DNA from: JAWPMV01 sp038527215
GTDB taxonomy: Bacteria; Bacteroidota; Bacteroidia; J057
NCBI GenBank assembly: GCA_038527215.1
Contig: JBCBGC010000001.1
Span: 124,001-188,000 of the forward strand
Reading direction: 5' to 3'
Length of the DNA stretch: 64,000 bases
Shown in pieces: positions 22,788 to 31,953 of the stretch. The notes below the pieces were generated by a model that saw only the letters and a list, made by a program, of their open reading frames with translations, was not told the DNA's origin and searched no databases. The first letter of the stretch is position 1; every line of letters starts with the position of its first letter. The position numbers and the translations under genes were made by a program.

Positions 22788-22846
22788 AATTAGCCTGCTT
22801 CGGCAGGCTAATTTCTCTAACTTAAGCCCAGTCCGCCCGGCGGACT
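22788..22846 (+). promoter_or_regulatory. Two hairpins in the rtcB leader
   Basis: A perfect 11-bp stem AATTAGCCTGC/GCAGGCTAATT closed by a TTCG tetraloop (22788-22813) is followed by AGTCCG/CGGACT (22830-22846). The second ends 11 bases before the rtcB ATG, so it covers the place of a ribosome-binding site and could control translation (inference). Confidence 0.5.
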
Positions 22847-22857
22847 GCAGAAATATT

Positions 22858-24267
22858 ATGGCAAAGATTAAGAAAAAGCACCTGCTCCGTATCGGCTATG
22901 AGCCTGGGGATGCTCTACGTGCGGCCCTGGCCGTCATGGACCACCCTGCCTACCAAAAGAAAGGTCGGGAAACCAAAATGCAGATGCTGCAGGAGGTCCT
23001 ATTTAAGCCGGAAAAATTCTATAAGCATAACCTGTTAGGTCCGGTAGCCAAAGCCCTGAAACCAGAGGAAACCGATCCGAATGCCCCCGTTTATCCTAAG
23101 CTAAGAGAGGAACATATTCCTTTTAAAGTGTATGGAGAGCAAGGCATAGAGCCGGGTGCGCTGCACCAGATGTATACCGCAGCCAAGCTACCGATTGCGG
23201 TAGGCGCCGCCTTGATGCCAGATGCCCACCAGGGCTATGGACTGCCGATTGGTGGCGTGCTGGCTACCCAAAACACCATTATCCCTTATGCGGTGGGCGT
23301 AGATATCGGATGCAGAATGTGTCTGTCCGTCCTGCCACTAGGAGAAAAGTACCTGGAAAAGCATCACGCCCAGTTGAAGCGGGAACTGATTGCTCAAACC
23401 ACTTTTGGTGCCGGGAAAGGCCCTAAGGATCCTATGGATGACCCAGTCCTGGAAAGACCAGAGTTCAAAGATCTGGCGATCGTAAAAGGCCTGCAGGATA
23501 AAGCCTGGCGCCAAATCGGTTCTTCAGGCGGGGGAAACCACTTCGTGGAATTTGGATTAGTAGAACTAACTGACGCAGAAAATGAGTGGGAGGTGCCAAC
23601 TGGTACCTATCTGGCTATTTTGTCCCACTCTGGTTCTCGTGGTCTGGGGGCTGGCATTGCCCAGCACTATACCCGGGAAGCCATGCGTCAGAACCGACTG
23701 CCTTCCGAAGCCAAGCACCTGGCCTGGCTGGATCTGGATTCTGAACAAGGCATCGAATATTGGCTGGCCATGAACCTGGCTGGGGACTATGCTTCGGCTT
23801 GCCACCACCATATCCATCGTCGCCTAACCCGGGCCTTGGGAGAAAAGGCACTCTTCATGGTAGAAAACCACCATAACTTCGCCTGGAAAGAGAAAATGGC
23901 TGACGGTCAGGAGGTGATTGTGCACCGTAAAGGAGCTACGCCAGCCGGAAAGGGAGTGTTGGGCATCATTCCAGGCTCTATGACTGCCCCAGGCTTCATC
24001 GTCAGGGGAAAAGGGGCCGCTGCCTCTCTGCAATCTGCTTCTCACGGAGCTGGTCGGGTCCTGTCCCGCACCAAAGCCAAAAACTCCATCACCAATCATG
24101 AGCTGAAAAAGCTCCTGCGGGAAGCCAAAGTAACCCTGGTTGGGGGAGGCCTGGATGAAGCCCCTCATGCCTATAAAGACATCCGTCAGGTCATGGCTTC
24201 GCAAACCGATCTGGTCGATGTAGTAGGAACTTTCCATCCTAAAATTGTCCGCATGGCCGGAGATTAA
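22858..24267 (+). CDS. rtcB: RtcB RNA ligase
   Basis: A protein of 469 residues, about 60 longer than E. coli RtcB because of an N-terminal extension of about 90 residues. Active-site motifs are all present: PDAHQGYGLPIG (121-132), GVDIGCRM with metal-binding Cys152, GGGNHF (224-229), HSGSRG (257-262), ENHHNFA (336-342), HRKGATPA (356-363) and SHGAGR with His396, the GMP-accepting histidine. RtcB joins 2',3'-cyclic phosphate or 3'-phosphate ends to 5'-OH ends with GTP and Mn2+. It splices tRNA exons in archaea and animals and repairs cut tRNA or rRNA in bacteria. No RtcA or RtcR is nearby. Its position next to a tRNA array with intron-like insertions points to tRNA repair or splicing (inference). 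Confidence 0.96.
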   Translation: MAKIKKKHLLRIGYEPGDALRAALAVMDHPAYQKKGRETKMQMLQEVLFKPEKFYKHNLLGPVAKALKPEETDPNAPVYPKLREEHIPFKVYGEQGIEPGALHQMYTAAKLPIAVGAALMPDAHQGYGLPIGGVLATQNTIIPYAVGVDIGCRMCLSVLPLGEKYLEKHHAQLKRELIAQTTFGAGKGPKDPMDDPVLERPEFKDLAIVKGLQDKAWRQIGSSGGGNHFVEFGLVELTDAENEWEVPTGTYLAILSHSGSRGLGAGIAQHYTREAMRQNRLPSEAKHLAWLDLDSEQGIEYWLAMNLAGDYASACHHHIHRRLTRALGEKALFMVENHHNFAWKEKMADGQEVIVHRKGATPAGKGVLGIIPGSMTAPGFIVRGKGAAASLQSASHGAGRVLSRTKAKNSITNHELKKLLREAKVTLVGGGLDEAPHAYKDIRQVMASQTDLVDVVGTFHPKIVRMAGD

Positions 24268-24288
24268 TACTGGCTAAATATTAAGCTT

Positions 24289-24326
24289 ACCGGGAAGGCG
24301 AAAATCGACCTTCCCGGTGGTTTTTT
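24289..24326 (+). terminator. Rho-independent terminator after rtcB
   Basis: ACCGGGAAGG and CCTTCCCGGT form a 10-bp stem followed by GG and six T. It marks the end of the tRNA-rtcB region. Confidence 0.9.
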
Positions 24327-24366
24327 GCGCATTTTCCAGACGATTTTCGCTTTATTATGACCAAGG

Positions 24367-24397
24367 TTCGAAATTCACCGGCATTATATTAGCTTTG
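24367..24397 (+). promoter_or_regulatory. Bacteroidota-type promoter
   Basis: A perfect -7 box TAGCTTTG (24390-24397) with TTC at 24367-24369, 20 nt upstream, near the expected TTG -33 position. It sits about 20 bp before the phosphatase start at 24417 and probably drives the three-gene operon. Confidence 0.6.
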
Positions 24398-24416
24398 CAA
24401 TAGTTCTAGGGAACAT

Positions 24417-25139
24417 ATGCGGAAAATCGCTGTATCAGATATTCACGGTTGTTTAAAAACCTTTAAAGCACTCGTCGAGGAGCAGGTAGTCCTGAATCCT
24501 CAGGACGAGCTGTATTTATTGGGAGACTTTATAGACCGGGGACCCGATTCTAAAGGTGTGTTGGATTACGTCATGCAGCTGGATGAAGCCGGATACCAGG
24601 TGCACTGTCTGCGGGGGAACCATGAAGATATGATGTTACAGGCGGTCCGGGATCGGGAGGATATTGGGATGTGGTTGTTCAACGGAGGGCAGCAGGCACT
24701 CGACAGTTTCCGAACGGAAGATCCAGGTCAGATTCCGGTCAAGTACCTCAATCTGCTGGACAATTTTGAATACTACTTCGAGGTGGATAATTATATTCTG
24801 GTGCACGCAGGCCTTAATTTTGTTGGGAATCAGAATGGCAAAAGCGAAGACGGATTCCTCTGGCGGATGCACAATCCACTCAACGATTTCAAGTCCATGC
24901 TTTGGATCCGGTATTGGTATGAGGATATCAATTGGAACTGGCTGAAGGATCGCATTATCGTCCACGGACATACGCCCATTGATACAGATGAAATATGGGA
25001 CATGGTAGACGTCTTAGCTGAAGACCAGGTCCTGGATATTGATAATGGATGCTATTCCCGAAACAAAGAAGGCCTGGGAAGTCTCTGTGCCTTTGATCTG
25101 AGCCACCGGGAGTTATATTTCCAGGAAAACATCGAATAA
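24417..25139 (+). CDS. Metallophosphoesterase, serine/threonine protein phosphatase type
   Basis: A protein of 240 residues with the full PPP-type motif set: SDIHGC (7-12), GDFIDRGPDS, RGNHED, LVHAGL and VHGHTP. These bind two metal ions for phosphoester hydrolysis. Relatives include PrpA/PrpB-like phosphatases and ApaH-type enzymes; the substrate is not certain. It starts a plus-strand operon with a WD40 protein (8 bp gap) and a DivIVA-domain protein (13 bp gap), which suggests a signalling or cell-shape role (inference). Confidence 0.9.
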   Translation: MRKIAVSDIHGCLKTFKALVEEQVVLNPQDELYLLGDFIDRGPDSKGVLDYVMQLDEAGYQVHCLRGNHEDMMLQAVRDREDIGMWLFNGGQQALDSFRTEDPGQIPVKYLNLLDNFEYYFEVDNYILVHAGLNFVGNQNGKSEDGFLWRMHNPLNDFKSMLWIRYWYEDINWNWLKDRIIVHGHTPIDTDEIWDMVDVLAEDQVLDIDNGCYSRNKEGLGSLCAFDLSHRELYFQENIE

Positions 25140-25147
25140 GCTTTTTT

Positions 25148-26083
25148 ATGGCTGGTCGTAAGCAATTCACGATTGAACGGCAGCAAATATACCGGGGCCA
25201 TAAAGGTTCGGTTTTTGGCCTCGAAATCAGTGCCGATGAACAATGGATGTATACCTCCGGCGATGACGGGGTGGTAGCAGCCTGGGATTTACGATTGGCC
25301 AGGGAAGAAGGAAAAGGCTTGCTCAAAGTACCACACGCTATCTATACGTTGGTGACGGATCAGGCAGGACGTTTTTTGATGGCTGGGAGTACCGATGGCA
25401 CGGTGTATCAACTGGATTTGAAGACTGGGAAGTTGCTTCAGCAATACCGCAAGTGGAATCACGCGGTTTACGGCTTGAAGGTCGACGAAAGCCGGAATCG
25501 ATTGTTGATTCTTTACGCAGAAGGGCAGCTCGGAGTATTACAACTCGATAATTTTCAGGAAATTGGCTTTCAGCGCATAGACGAAGGACATCTGAGGACG
25601 TGCTTAATCGGGCCGGATTCCAGGCAATATATTTTCGGGACCAGCAACCGACACATTGTGGTGATGGATGCAGCCAGTGGAGAGATTCAGCGAAAATGGC
25701 TTGCCCATGATCCTTCCGTCTTTTGTCTGGCCATGCACCAGGATGGACGATACTTACTCAGTGGCGGGCGGGATGCGCAAATAAAAGTCTGGGATATAAA
25801 GCAGGATTTTCGCGAAAGCAAGCGCATTGCTGCCCATATGTATACCGTTAATGACCTGGCTATTTTTCAAGGGGGAGACTTCTTTGCCTCGGCCAGTCGG
25901 GACAAAACGATCAAGCTCTGGGATGCCTATGCGTTTGACTTACAAAAAGTTATTGACCATGAACGTAATGAATCGCATACTCACAGCGTTAATAGAATTA
26001 AGTGCTTAATAACAGATAATTCGTTAATTTCGTGTAGCGACGACCGGATGTTGATGCGATGGAAGGTTGAGGTGCAGGAATAA
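25148..26083 (+). CDS. WD40 repeat protein
   Basis: A protein of 311 residues made almost entirely of WD40 blades, probably seven. Typical blade ends are DGVVAAWDLR, DAQIKVWDIK, DKTIKLWDAY and DRMLMRWKVE; early blades are more degenerate. There is no signal peptide, so it is a cytoplasmic beta-propeller scaffold. Partners are likely to be the neighbouring phosphatase or DivIVA-like protein (inference). Confidence 0.92.
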   Translation: MAGRKQFTIERQQIYRGHKGSVFGLEISADEQWMYTSGDDGVVAAWDLRLAREEGKGLLKVPHAIYTLVTDQAGRFLMAGSTDGTVYQLDLKTGKLLQQYRKWNHAVYGLKVDESRNRLLILYAEGQLGVLQLDNFQEIGFQRIDEGHLRTCLIGPDSRQYIFGTSNRHIVVMDAASGEIQRKWLAHDPSVFCLAMHQDGRYLLSGGRDAQIKVWDIKQDFRESKRIAAHMYTVNDLAIFQGGDFFASASRDKTIKLWDAYAFDLQKVIDHERNESHTHSVNRIKCLITDNSLISCSDDRMLMRWKVEVQE

Positions 26084-26096
26084 TGTTTGAGAACTC

Positions 26097-26804
26097 ATGA
26101 TCACTCCTATAGAAATACGCCAGCAGACGTTTAAGAAATCCATGCGTGGATACGATAAGGAAGAGGTGCAAGCCTTCCTGAACGCCCTGGCCCAGGAATG
26201 GGAAGAGCAGCTATCCGCTATGCGGTCTGTAAAGGAAGAGAGAGATAAGGTGCAGTCCAGCTACAACACCTTGAAAGAGGTGGAAAATATGCTGCACAAA
26301 ACCCTGATGCAGGCTGAGCAATCTTCTCGGGACACCTTAGACAATGCTCGCCAAAAAGCAGAACTAAAACTGCAGGAAGCAGAAGTCAAAGCCCAGGAAA
26401 TCATCCGTAAGGGGATAGAAGAAAAGGAAAGAATCCTGAAAGACATCGAAGAGATGTCCCGTAAGCGGGATCAACTCCTGGTCCAACTTCAGGGCTTCCT
26501 CAAGACACAGTTAGAGTTTCTGGATACCTACCAACTCGCTGAATTACCGCCAGCTGCTATGCCTAAGCAAGTAGGGCCCATCAGCCGTTCTGGTCCAAGA
26601 CCTACGCCCTCTGCGGATGCCGTATTCAATGGGCAGGCGGAGCAAATCCGTCCTCAGGAAGTGAAGCAGCCGAAGCCTGAGATGGAAAAAAGCGAAACGG
26701 TTCAGGAAAAGCCTGCCAACAATGGTAAGGCCGAAAATTTCTTTATGCCTTCCAAGAATGGCAAAGGAGCAGACTTCCTGGACGATATTATGAGCGAACT
26801 CTAG
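26097..26804 (+). CDS. DivIVA-domain protein
   Basis: A protein of 235 residues. The N-terminal DivIVA membrane-binding motif is clear (ITPIEIRQQTFKKSMRGYDK, then EEVQAFLNAL), followed by a coiled coil to about residue 150. The tail is disordered and rich in Pro, Lys and Glu, ending in an acidic LDDIMSEL. DivIVA proteins form coiled-coil scaffolds at curved membranes; in Bacteroidota their role is little studied. It ends the operon and is followed by a strong terminator. Confidence 0.9.
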   Translation: MITPIEIRQQTFKKSMRGYDKEEVQAFLNALAQEWEEQLSAMRSVKEERDKVQSSYNTLKEVENMLHKTLMQAEQSSRDTLDNARQKAELKLQEAEVKAQEIIRKGIEEKERILKDIEEMSRKRDQLLVQLQGFLKTQLEFLDTYQLAELPPAAMPKQVGPISRSGPRPTPSADAVFNGQAEQIRPQEVKQPKPEMEKSETVQEKPANNGKAENFFMPSKNGKGADFLDDIMSEL

Positions 26805-26830
26805 CAGCAATTGCCTGCGAAAAGATAGAT

Positions 26831-26866
26831 GCTCTTGCCCTATGGGTAAGGGCATTATTTTTTTTT
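26831..26866 (+). terminator. Rho-independent terminator
   Basis: GCTCTTGCCC and GGGTAAGGGC form a 10-bp stem with a 3-nt loop, followed by ATTA and a run of nine T. Confidence 0.92.
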
Positions 26867-26929
26867 CAATTTCCTTCCCCTGCCAAGACCAGAAACCAGG
26901 AAGTTTCGTTATGCATGTGGATAATTCAG

Positions 26930-26960
26930 TTGGGGAAAGTCCACAAAATTCCCATCTTTG
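26930..26960 (+). promoter_or_regulatory. Likely promoter of dcd
   Basis: TTG at 26930-26932, 20 nt, then CATCTTTG (26953-26960), one base from the TAnnTTTG consensus. It lies about 40 bp before the dcd start. Confidence 0.45.
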
Positions 26961-26998
26961 CCAGCCGCTTCTTTTGACTACCGATAACGCAACAGACT

Positions 26999-27535
26999 AT
27001 GATTCTCTCTGATGCCCAGATTCTGGCAGAAATAGAAAAAGAAAGTATCCTGATTGAACCCTTTCGCAGGGAGTGTCTGGGAAGCAATAGCTATGATGTG
27101 CATTTGGGGAAATACCTGGCCGTGTATAAAGACCGGGTGTTGGATGCGCGCAAGCATAATGAAATCGAAGAAATCGTTATTCCGAAAGAAGGTTATGTGT
27201 TACAGCCCAACACCCTCTACCTGGGCGTAACTGAAGAATACACAGAAACGCACAATCACGTTCCTTTTCTGGAAGGCAAAAGCAGTATCGGACGTCTGGG
27301 CATTCATATCCACGCCACCGCGGGCAAGGGGGACGTGGGATTTTGCAATACCTGGACCCTTGAAATAACGGTAGCACAGCCGGTGCGGGTGTATGTCGGT
27401 ATGCCCATTGGTCAGCTCATCTACTTCGAAGTAAATGGAGACGTGATCAATCCTTACCACAGCAAAGGCAGCGCTAAGTACACCCAGCGGACCCTCAAGC
27501 CCGTGGAATCCATGATGTGGAAGAATCAATTCTAG
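26999..27535 (+). CDS. dcd: dCTP deaminase
   Basis: A protein of 178 residues of normal length. Diagnostic segments are MILSDAQILAEIEK, LGSNSYDVHLG, the phosphate-binding FLEGKSSIGRLG, GFCNTWTLEI with the catalytic Glu, and YVGMPIGQL. It converts dCTP to dUTP, feeding dTMP synthesis through dUTPase. The gene ends 9 bp from the riboflavin synthase gene, which is on the other strand. Confidence 0.95.
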   Translation: MILSDAQILAEIEKESILIEPFRRECLGSNSYDVHLGKYLAVYKDRVLDARKHNEIEEIVIPKEGYVLQPNTLYLGVTEEYTETHNHVPFLEGKSSIGRLGIHIHATAGKGDVGFCNTWTLEITVAQPVRVYVGMPIGQLIYFEVNGDVINPYHSKGSAKYTQRTLKPVESMMWKNQF

Positions 27536-27544
27536 GAAAAAGGC

Positions 27545-28174
27545 TTATCCCTGGAGCGGGGAAAGCGCATGCTCAATTTCCTGCTGCCGCAGAAAATACT
27601 TACCCAAAATATCGAACTCAAGATTTACATCCTGCCCTTCTTCGAGGGTGTGGAAATTGGTGTGTTCCCAGGTGTAAGGGATCAGGGTTAGGCTAAAGCT
27701 GTCCAGCCCGGCATCAATGACCGTCAGGCTGGTTCCATTAACACAAATAGAGCCCTTGGGTACCAGGAGCTTGGCAAATTCCCGTGGATAGTTGATTTCC
27801 ACCCACCAGGAACCTTCTCGCTCCGAAATTTCCTTGAGTTGGCCAATGGTATCCACATGCCCCTGAACAAAATGCCCATCCAGACGAGCGCCCACTTTTA
27901 GGCAACGTTCCAGGTTGACTTTTTTGCCCACCTTCCAATCAGATAACTGGGTCTTCTCCAGGGTCTCTTCTACCGCCGTTACCCGATAGGAGACGCCCTC
28001 TCCCGTATTGCCTGCGAGGATATCGGTAACCGTCAGGCAGACGCCATCATGCGCGATGCTTTGGTCAACCTGTATGGCCTCTGTAAAAGGAGCTTCAAGC
28101 TCGATGTGCAGGTTGGTACCTTCTTTCTGCAGGGCTTGCACCTGCCCCATATTTTCAACAATGCCAGTGAACAT
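27545..28174 (-). CDS. ribE: Riboflavin synthase alpha chain
   Basis: A protein of 209 residues with the family start MFTGIVENMG and two lumazine-binding repeats. Each repeat has the pattern DGVCLTV / NGTSLTV and LE-x-GxxVNLE. It makes riboflavin from two molecules of 6,7-dimethyl-8-ribityllumazine. Length and motifs are normal. The upstream gene ends 14 bp away on the same strand but is unrelated in function. Confidence 0.95.
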   Translation of the reverse strand: MFTGIVENMGQVQALQKEGTNLHIELEAPFTEAIQVDQSIAHDGVCLTVTDILAGNTGEGVSYRVTAVEETLEKTQLSDWKVGKKVNLERCLKVGARLDGHFVQGHVDTIGQLKEISEREGSWWVEINYPREFAKLLVPKGSICVNGTSLTVIDAGLDSFSLTLIPYTWEHTNFHTLEEGQDVNLEFDILGKYFLRQQEIEHALSPLQG

Positions 28175-28187
28175 AGCCTGATAAACG

Positions 28188-31133
28188 TTAGCGAAGGAGG
28201 GTTACCCAACCGGTCATCTCCTTGAGGACATTTCCTCCGATACCCAACTCTTCGTATCTCAAATAATAATAATAAACCCCTTCGTTGGCCATTTGGTTAC
28301 TAAAATCTACCTGACCCTGCCATAAATTGGAAAAATCCCCATTGGTCGTCCACATGGGCCGTCCCCAGCGATCAAAAATCTTGATCTCACGCAGCCGGAC
28401 ATCCCGAAACAATTTGGGTTTGAAGACATCATTGATCCCGTCATTGTTGGGGGTAAAGACGTTGGACATAATGAGGACTGGACAAAAGTCGATACAAGCT
28501 GGTTCTGAAAGGGGCCCTACATTACCGAGGGTATCTATCGAATAAGCCGCATAGCAACCTGCCAGATCTTCCTCCCGTCCTGTCAGGTCAAGGATGATGG
28601 TGGTATCCTGCCCAAACTGGTTGTAGCCCAGGCTGAACCTTTTGTCAAAAGGACCTTGCTGACTGAAGCCAAATACCACAATGACAGAGTCGGTATCATT
28701 GCCACAGGCCAGTTCTGACTTGGAAATGGTGAGGGTATGGGAAAGGGCTTCACATTCGCCCGTAGCACTGATAAAGGGAGGACAAGGGGGTTCCTCGTCC
28801 CGAGCATAGGCACAGTCCTTTTGAGAGTCATTGATCAGGGGATCTTTGACCCCGTCTTCCATGTGGGTACCGATGGAGCGGATAAAGTAACAGTATTCCA
28901 CATTGGGATTGAGGCCTTCGTCCAGGTAAGTGTGGACATTCTGCCCCGTACCGGTTACGGTAGCTACGGGGAGAAAAGGTCCGCCATTATCAGAGCGATG
29001 AATTTCGTAAGAGCTGTTGAACCAGGGAACGTATTCGGTCCAACTCAGGTCTACCGCGTTATTGGCGCCGGAAGCCGTGAGGTAAATGCTGGAGCCGATT
29101 TGCTTGCCATCACTGGTATTGACCAGCAAGCCCAGGGCATCATACACTTCTACCCGATAGTTGTAAGGACGTATTTCCGTATTCAGGTCGGTATCGGTAT
29201 AGGTCGTGTCAGGGAAGGGGATGGTAGCTATCCGAATGGCAGGAAAGCCATTGTTGTTGGCCCGGTATAAGCGGAAGGAATAAGGCTCCGGGAAAAAGGA
29301 ATCAATCTCCGGATAGCTCCAGCTTAGGAAAATTTCTCCCAGGGTAGCCGAATTAACCGACACGCTATCATTGGTCAGGAATAATTCATCATTGATGATT
29401 TCTACACAAGCGATATTGGTGGCGCAGCTTTCCAGGGTTTCAATATCCTGATTGCCCGGATCGTCATAGATAGCCGTAACCACATAGCAGATTTCTTTGC
29501 CAAAAATTCCGTCCAGGTCAGTCAGGGAGTCCAGAAAGCTGGTGTTGCTAAAGCCCGTTTGATAATCCACCAGAGTAAAACCTGCATCAGCCGGGGATTG
29601 CTCACAACATACGGTGTCCTGCATCCAGTCACTGCCTTCCACTTTTCTGTAAATATTATATCCCAGTACAAAGTCTGCACAGCCGGTTTCTTCCCAATCT
29701 AATTGGACCACCCGAGAACCTTTGGTAACCGTGAGGTTGATCGGGGGCGGGGGAATCACCCGTATGGTGACGATTTTATTGGCACTGAGGGTCGTATTGC
29801 CTGCGGAATTGGGCGCAGAATAAGATTTATTGTCCGTGGCATAAAAATCAACCTGATAGAACTGACTGCGAATGTTCTCACAAGTGGTATTCCAGGTGAC
29901 GGTTCCTTTGATCGTGTCCGGCGGAGGCGCCCCATTGTTGATGGTACTTTGCGGTAAATCCGTAAAAGGGGTTTGGGTATTGTTAAAAGGATCGACAATC
30001 AATCCGTCAATGGTGGCGGGGTTACTGACCGAGAAAGGGCCATTATCTCCAAAAGGTCCGTTATTGAGCTCCAGGTATAGACTGTCATCGTCATTCGGGT
30101 CCCAGGCTTTAAAGTCAAATTTCAATTGCTCTCCCGCATATATACAGGTATCCATGATCGTCTCGATCACGGGCGGATCGTTATCACAATCAATGACCTG
30201 CACCGCCATGTCCCGAATCACATAACCAAGCAAGACCCCGTCCCGCCATTCTTCCACCACATAGGCAAAATTATAGATCCCCAACTGATCCGGGACATCC
30301 CAGGTGACCAGTCCAGTAATGGAATCCATGGAGAAGCTATGGTTGGGACCGAAGAAAGGATCGTCGGGCCACAGAAAATTGTTGACGGGAATGGGAGGAG
30401 ATACATTCGGTGGCTCATACTGAAAGGAAGGGCGCAGGTAGTATACCAGTGAATCTCCATCCTGGTCAAAGCCTCCGGGGTTGTGGGTCCAGAGTTTGCC
30501 GGAACAGGCATCGTCCAGAGGTTCATTCAGGAGGATGAGGCCATTATTGTTTCCGATAATCGGTGGAGTAATGAAAAGACGCGTCTCTACATAAAAGGCC
30601 AGCTCGTTAGAGTTGGAGATATTCACCACGGACTCATGCCGGGCCACATCATAATACCTCAATTCATAGGTACCTGGTCCGGGAAAAACGTAGGTAGCAT
30701 AATAAAGGTTCCGCTTGATGGTGCCTTTAACCACTACGCCTTCCAGGGGATTATTAATGTTACAATCACTTGGAGGATTGGCCTGAACGGGTCCATTGGC
30801 CCGAGGAATATCGGTGAGTTCAGTGATAAAGGTATAGATTGGGCTACCCGGGTCTCCTGGCCGCCCCACGTTTCCCGTCACCGCCCAAATTTCAATATTG
30901 GCTGCACAGCGGTCTACGCCAGCTGGCGCAGGGTCTGTGTAGGTTGTCAGGGTAAGCTGGTAACTATTAGGGTTATTGGGGTCATTTTGCTCTGCTGTAA
31001 TTTGTCCCGCCAGATTATGGGTAGCTTTGAGGCTCCCTGGCAACGAACAAAGCAGCATCAACCCAGATAAAAAGAGGAACTGGGGGAGAGCAGTAAGGGA
31101 AAAAAGGGAGGAGGTCCTGGGCTTTTTCTTCAT
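28188..31133 (-). CDS. Large secreted protein with gliding-motility-type C-terminal domain
   Basis: A protein of 981 residues from the ATG at 31133; a signal peptide follows (FLFLSGLMLLCSLPGSLKA). The mature part holds beta-sandwich modules, including fibronectin type III-like segments (PPPINLTVTKGSRVVQLDWE, YRVEVYDALG). The C-terminus has the Bacteroidota pattern VFTPNNDGINDVF, IFDRWG, W-x-G and GVYYYYL. That domain marks type IX secretion (type B) cargo delivered to the cell surface. It may be an adhesin (inference). An upstream ATG at 31181 would precede the signal peptide by too much. Confidence 0.9.
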   Translation of the reverse strand: MKKKPRTSSLFSLTALPQFLFLSGLMLLCSLPGSLKATHNLAGQITAEQNDPNNPNSYQLTLTTYTDPAPAGVDRCAANIEIWAVTGNVGRPGDPGSPIYTFITELTDIPRANGPVQANPPSDCNINNPLEGVVVKGTIKRNLYYATYVFPGPGTYELRYYDVARHESVVNISNSNELAFYVETRLFITPPIIGNNNGLILLNEPLDDACSGKLWTHNPGGFDQDGDSLVYYLRPSFQYEPPNVSPPIPVNNFLWPDDPFFGPNHSFSMDSITGLVTWDVPDQLGIYNFAYVVEEWRDGVLLGYVIRDMAVQVIDCDNDPPVIETIMDTCIYAGEQLKFDFKAWDPNDDDSLYLELNNGPFGDNGPFSVSNPATIDGLIVDPFNNTQTPFTDLPQSTINNGAPPPDTIKGTVTWNTTCENIRSQFYQVDFYATDNKSYSAPNSAGNTTLSANKIVTIRVIPPPPINLTVTKGSRVVQLDWEETGCADFVLGYNIYRKVEGSDWMQDTVCCEQSPADAGFTLVDYQTGFSNTSFLDSLTDLDGIFGKEICYVVTAIYDDPGNQDIETLESCATNIACVEIINDELFLTNDSVSVNSATLGEIFLSWSYPEIDSFFPEPYSFRLYRANNNGFPAIRIATIPFPDTTYTDTDLNTEIRPYNYRVEVYDALGLLVNTSDGKQIGSSIYLTASGANNAVDLSWTEYVPWFNSSYEIHRSDNGGPFLPVATVTGTGQNVHTYLDEGLNPNVEYCYFIRSIGTHMEDGVKDPLINDSQKDCAYARDEEPPCPPFISATGECEALSHTLTISKSELACGNDTDSVIVVFGFSQQGPFDKRFSLGYNQFGQDTTIILDLTGREEDLAGCYAAYSIDTLGNVGPLSEPACIDFCPVLIMSNVFTPNNDGINDVFKPKLFRDVRLREIKIFDRWGRPMWTTNGDFSNLWQGQVDFSNQMANEGVYYYYLRYEELGIGGNVLKEMTGWVTLLR

Positions 31134-31488
31134 CGTGTCATTGCTCGTATTCGCTTGCATCGGGAAATTATGCACTTCCAACCTAATATTCAGGGCTTAA
31201 GTTTCCCGATTTCTATCTTTTTCTATCAGGAAGACCCTTTTTGCCCAGTTTTTCCATATTTCTATCCCTATCTTTACATGTAGGAAAGGGCCGGTATTCC
31301 CTAAAGTTTACTTCCTGAGTTTACGGCCTTTTGCTCGATAAGGATGGTCGGGTGTGAGACATCCATGCGTACGGAAGATCAGAAGTTGAAAAAGTGTGAA
31401 GGTAAATGTCCTTCAGGGTTGCATATTGTTCCAAAAAATCCGTACTTGCACAGCCGTTTCAGCAACGTAGCATTATCTAGAATTAGAA
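31134..31488. other. Divergent intergenic region before rplM
   Basis: About 355 bp between the secreted-protein gene and rplM. It holds a likely rplM promoter at 31446-31475. I see no other gene and no clear ribosomal-protein leader structure. Confidence 0.55.
31446..31475 (+). promoter_or_regulatory. Candidate promoter of the rplM-rpsI-rpsB operon
   Basis: TTG at 31446-31448, exactly 19 nt, then TAGCATTA (31468-31475), a partial match to TAnnTTTG. It is 14 bp before the rplM ATG, implying a very short leader. Confidence 0.4.
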
Positions 31489-31935
31489 ATGGATAGTAGA
31501 AGTTATAAAACATTGTCTGCCAACGCCTCGACTGTTGAGAAAAAATGGCTGGTGGTAGACGTGGCAGGAAAAAACCTGGGCCGTGCCGCAACACAGATTG
31601 CCACACTGCTCCGCGGAAAGCATAAGCCTTCCTTTACTCCTCACGTAGATTGTGGAGATAATGTGATCGTGTTAAATGCTGACAAAATTCATCTGACAGG
31701 TAATAAATGGGATGACAAAGTATACTTGCGCCACACTGGTTATCCTGGTGGGCAGCGCTCGGCAACTGCCAGAGAGCTGATGGCCAAGAATCCTATTCGC
31801 CTGGTGGAAAATGCGGTTCGTGGCATGCTGCCAAAAGGAACCCTCGGAAGACAACTGTACCGCAATATGAAGGTATACGCTGGAACCGAGCATCCTCATG
31901 AAGCCCAGGAGCCTCAAGTTTTTGAATTACAATAG
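31489..31935 (+). CDS. rplM: 50S ribosomal protein L13
   Basis: A protein of 148 residues with L13 hallmarks: WLVVDVAGKNLGRAATQIA, KHKPSFTPHVDCGDNVIV, and the C-terminal VYAGTEHPHEAQEP. It assembles early in the 50S subunit. First gene of a three-gene ribosomal operon, 18 bp before rpsI. Confidence 0.97.
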   Translation: MDSRSYKTLSANASTVEKKWLVVDVAGKNLGRAATQIATLLRGKHKPSFTPHVDCGDNVIVLNADKIHLTGNKWDDKVYLRHTGYPGGQRSATARELMAKNPIRLVENAVRGMLPKGTLGRQLYRNMKVYAGTEHPHEAQEPQVFELQ

Positions 31936-31953
31936 TAAAAGATATACCGTATC

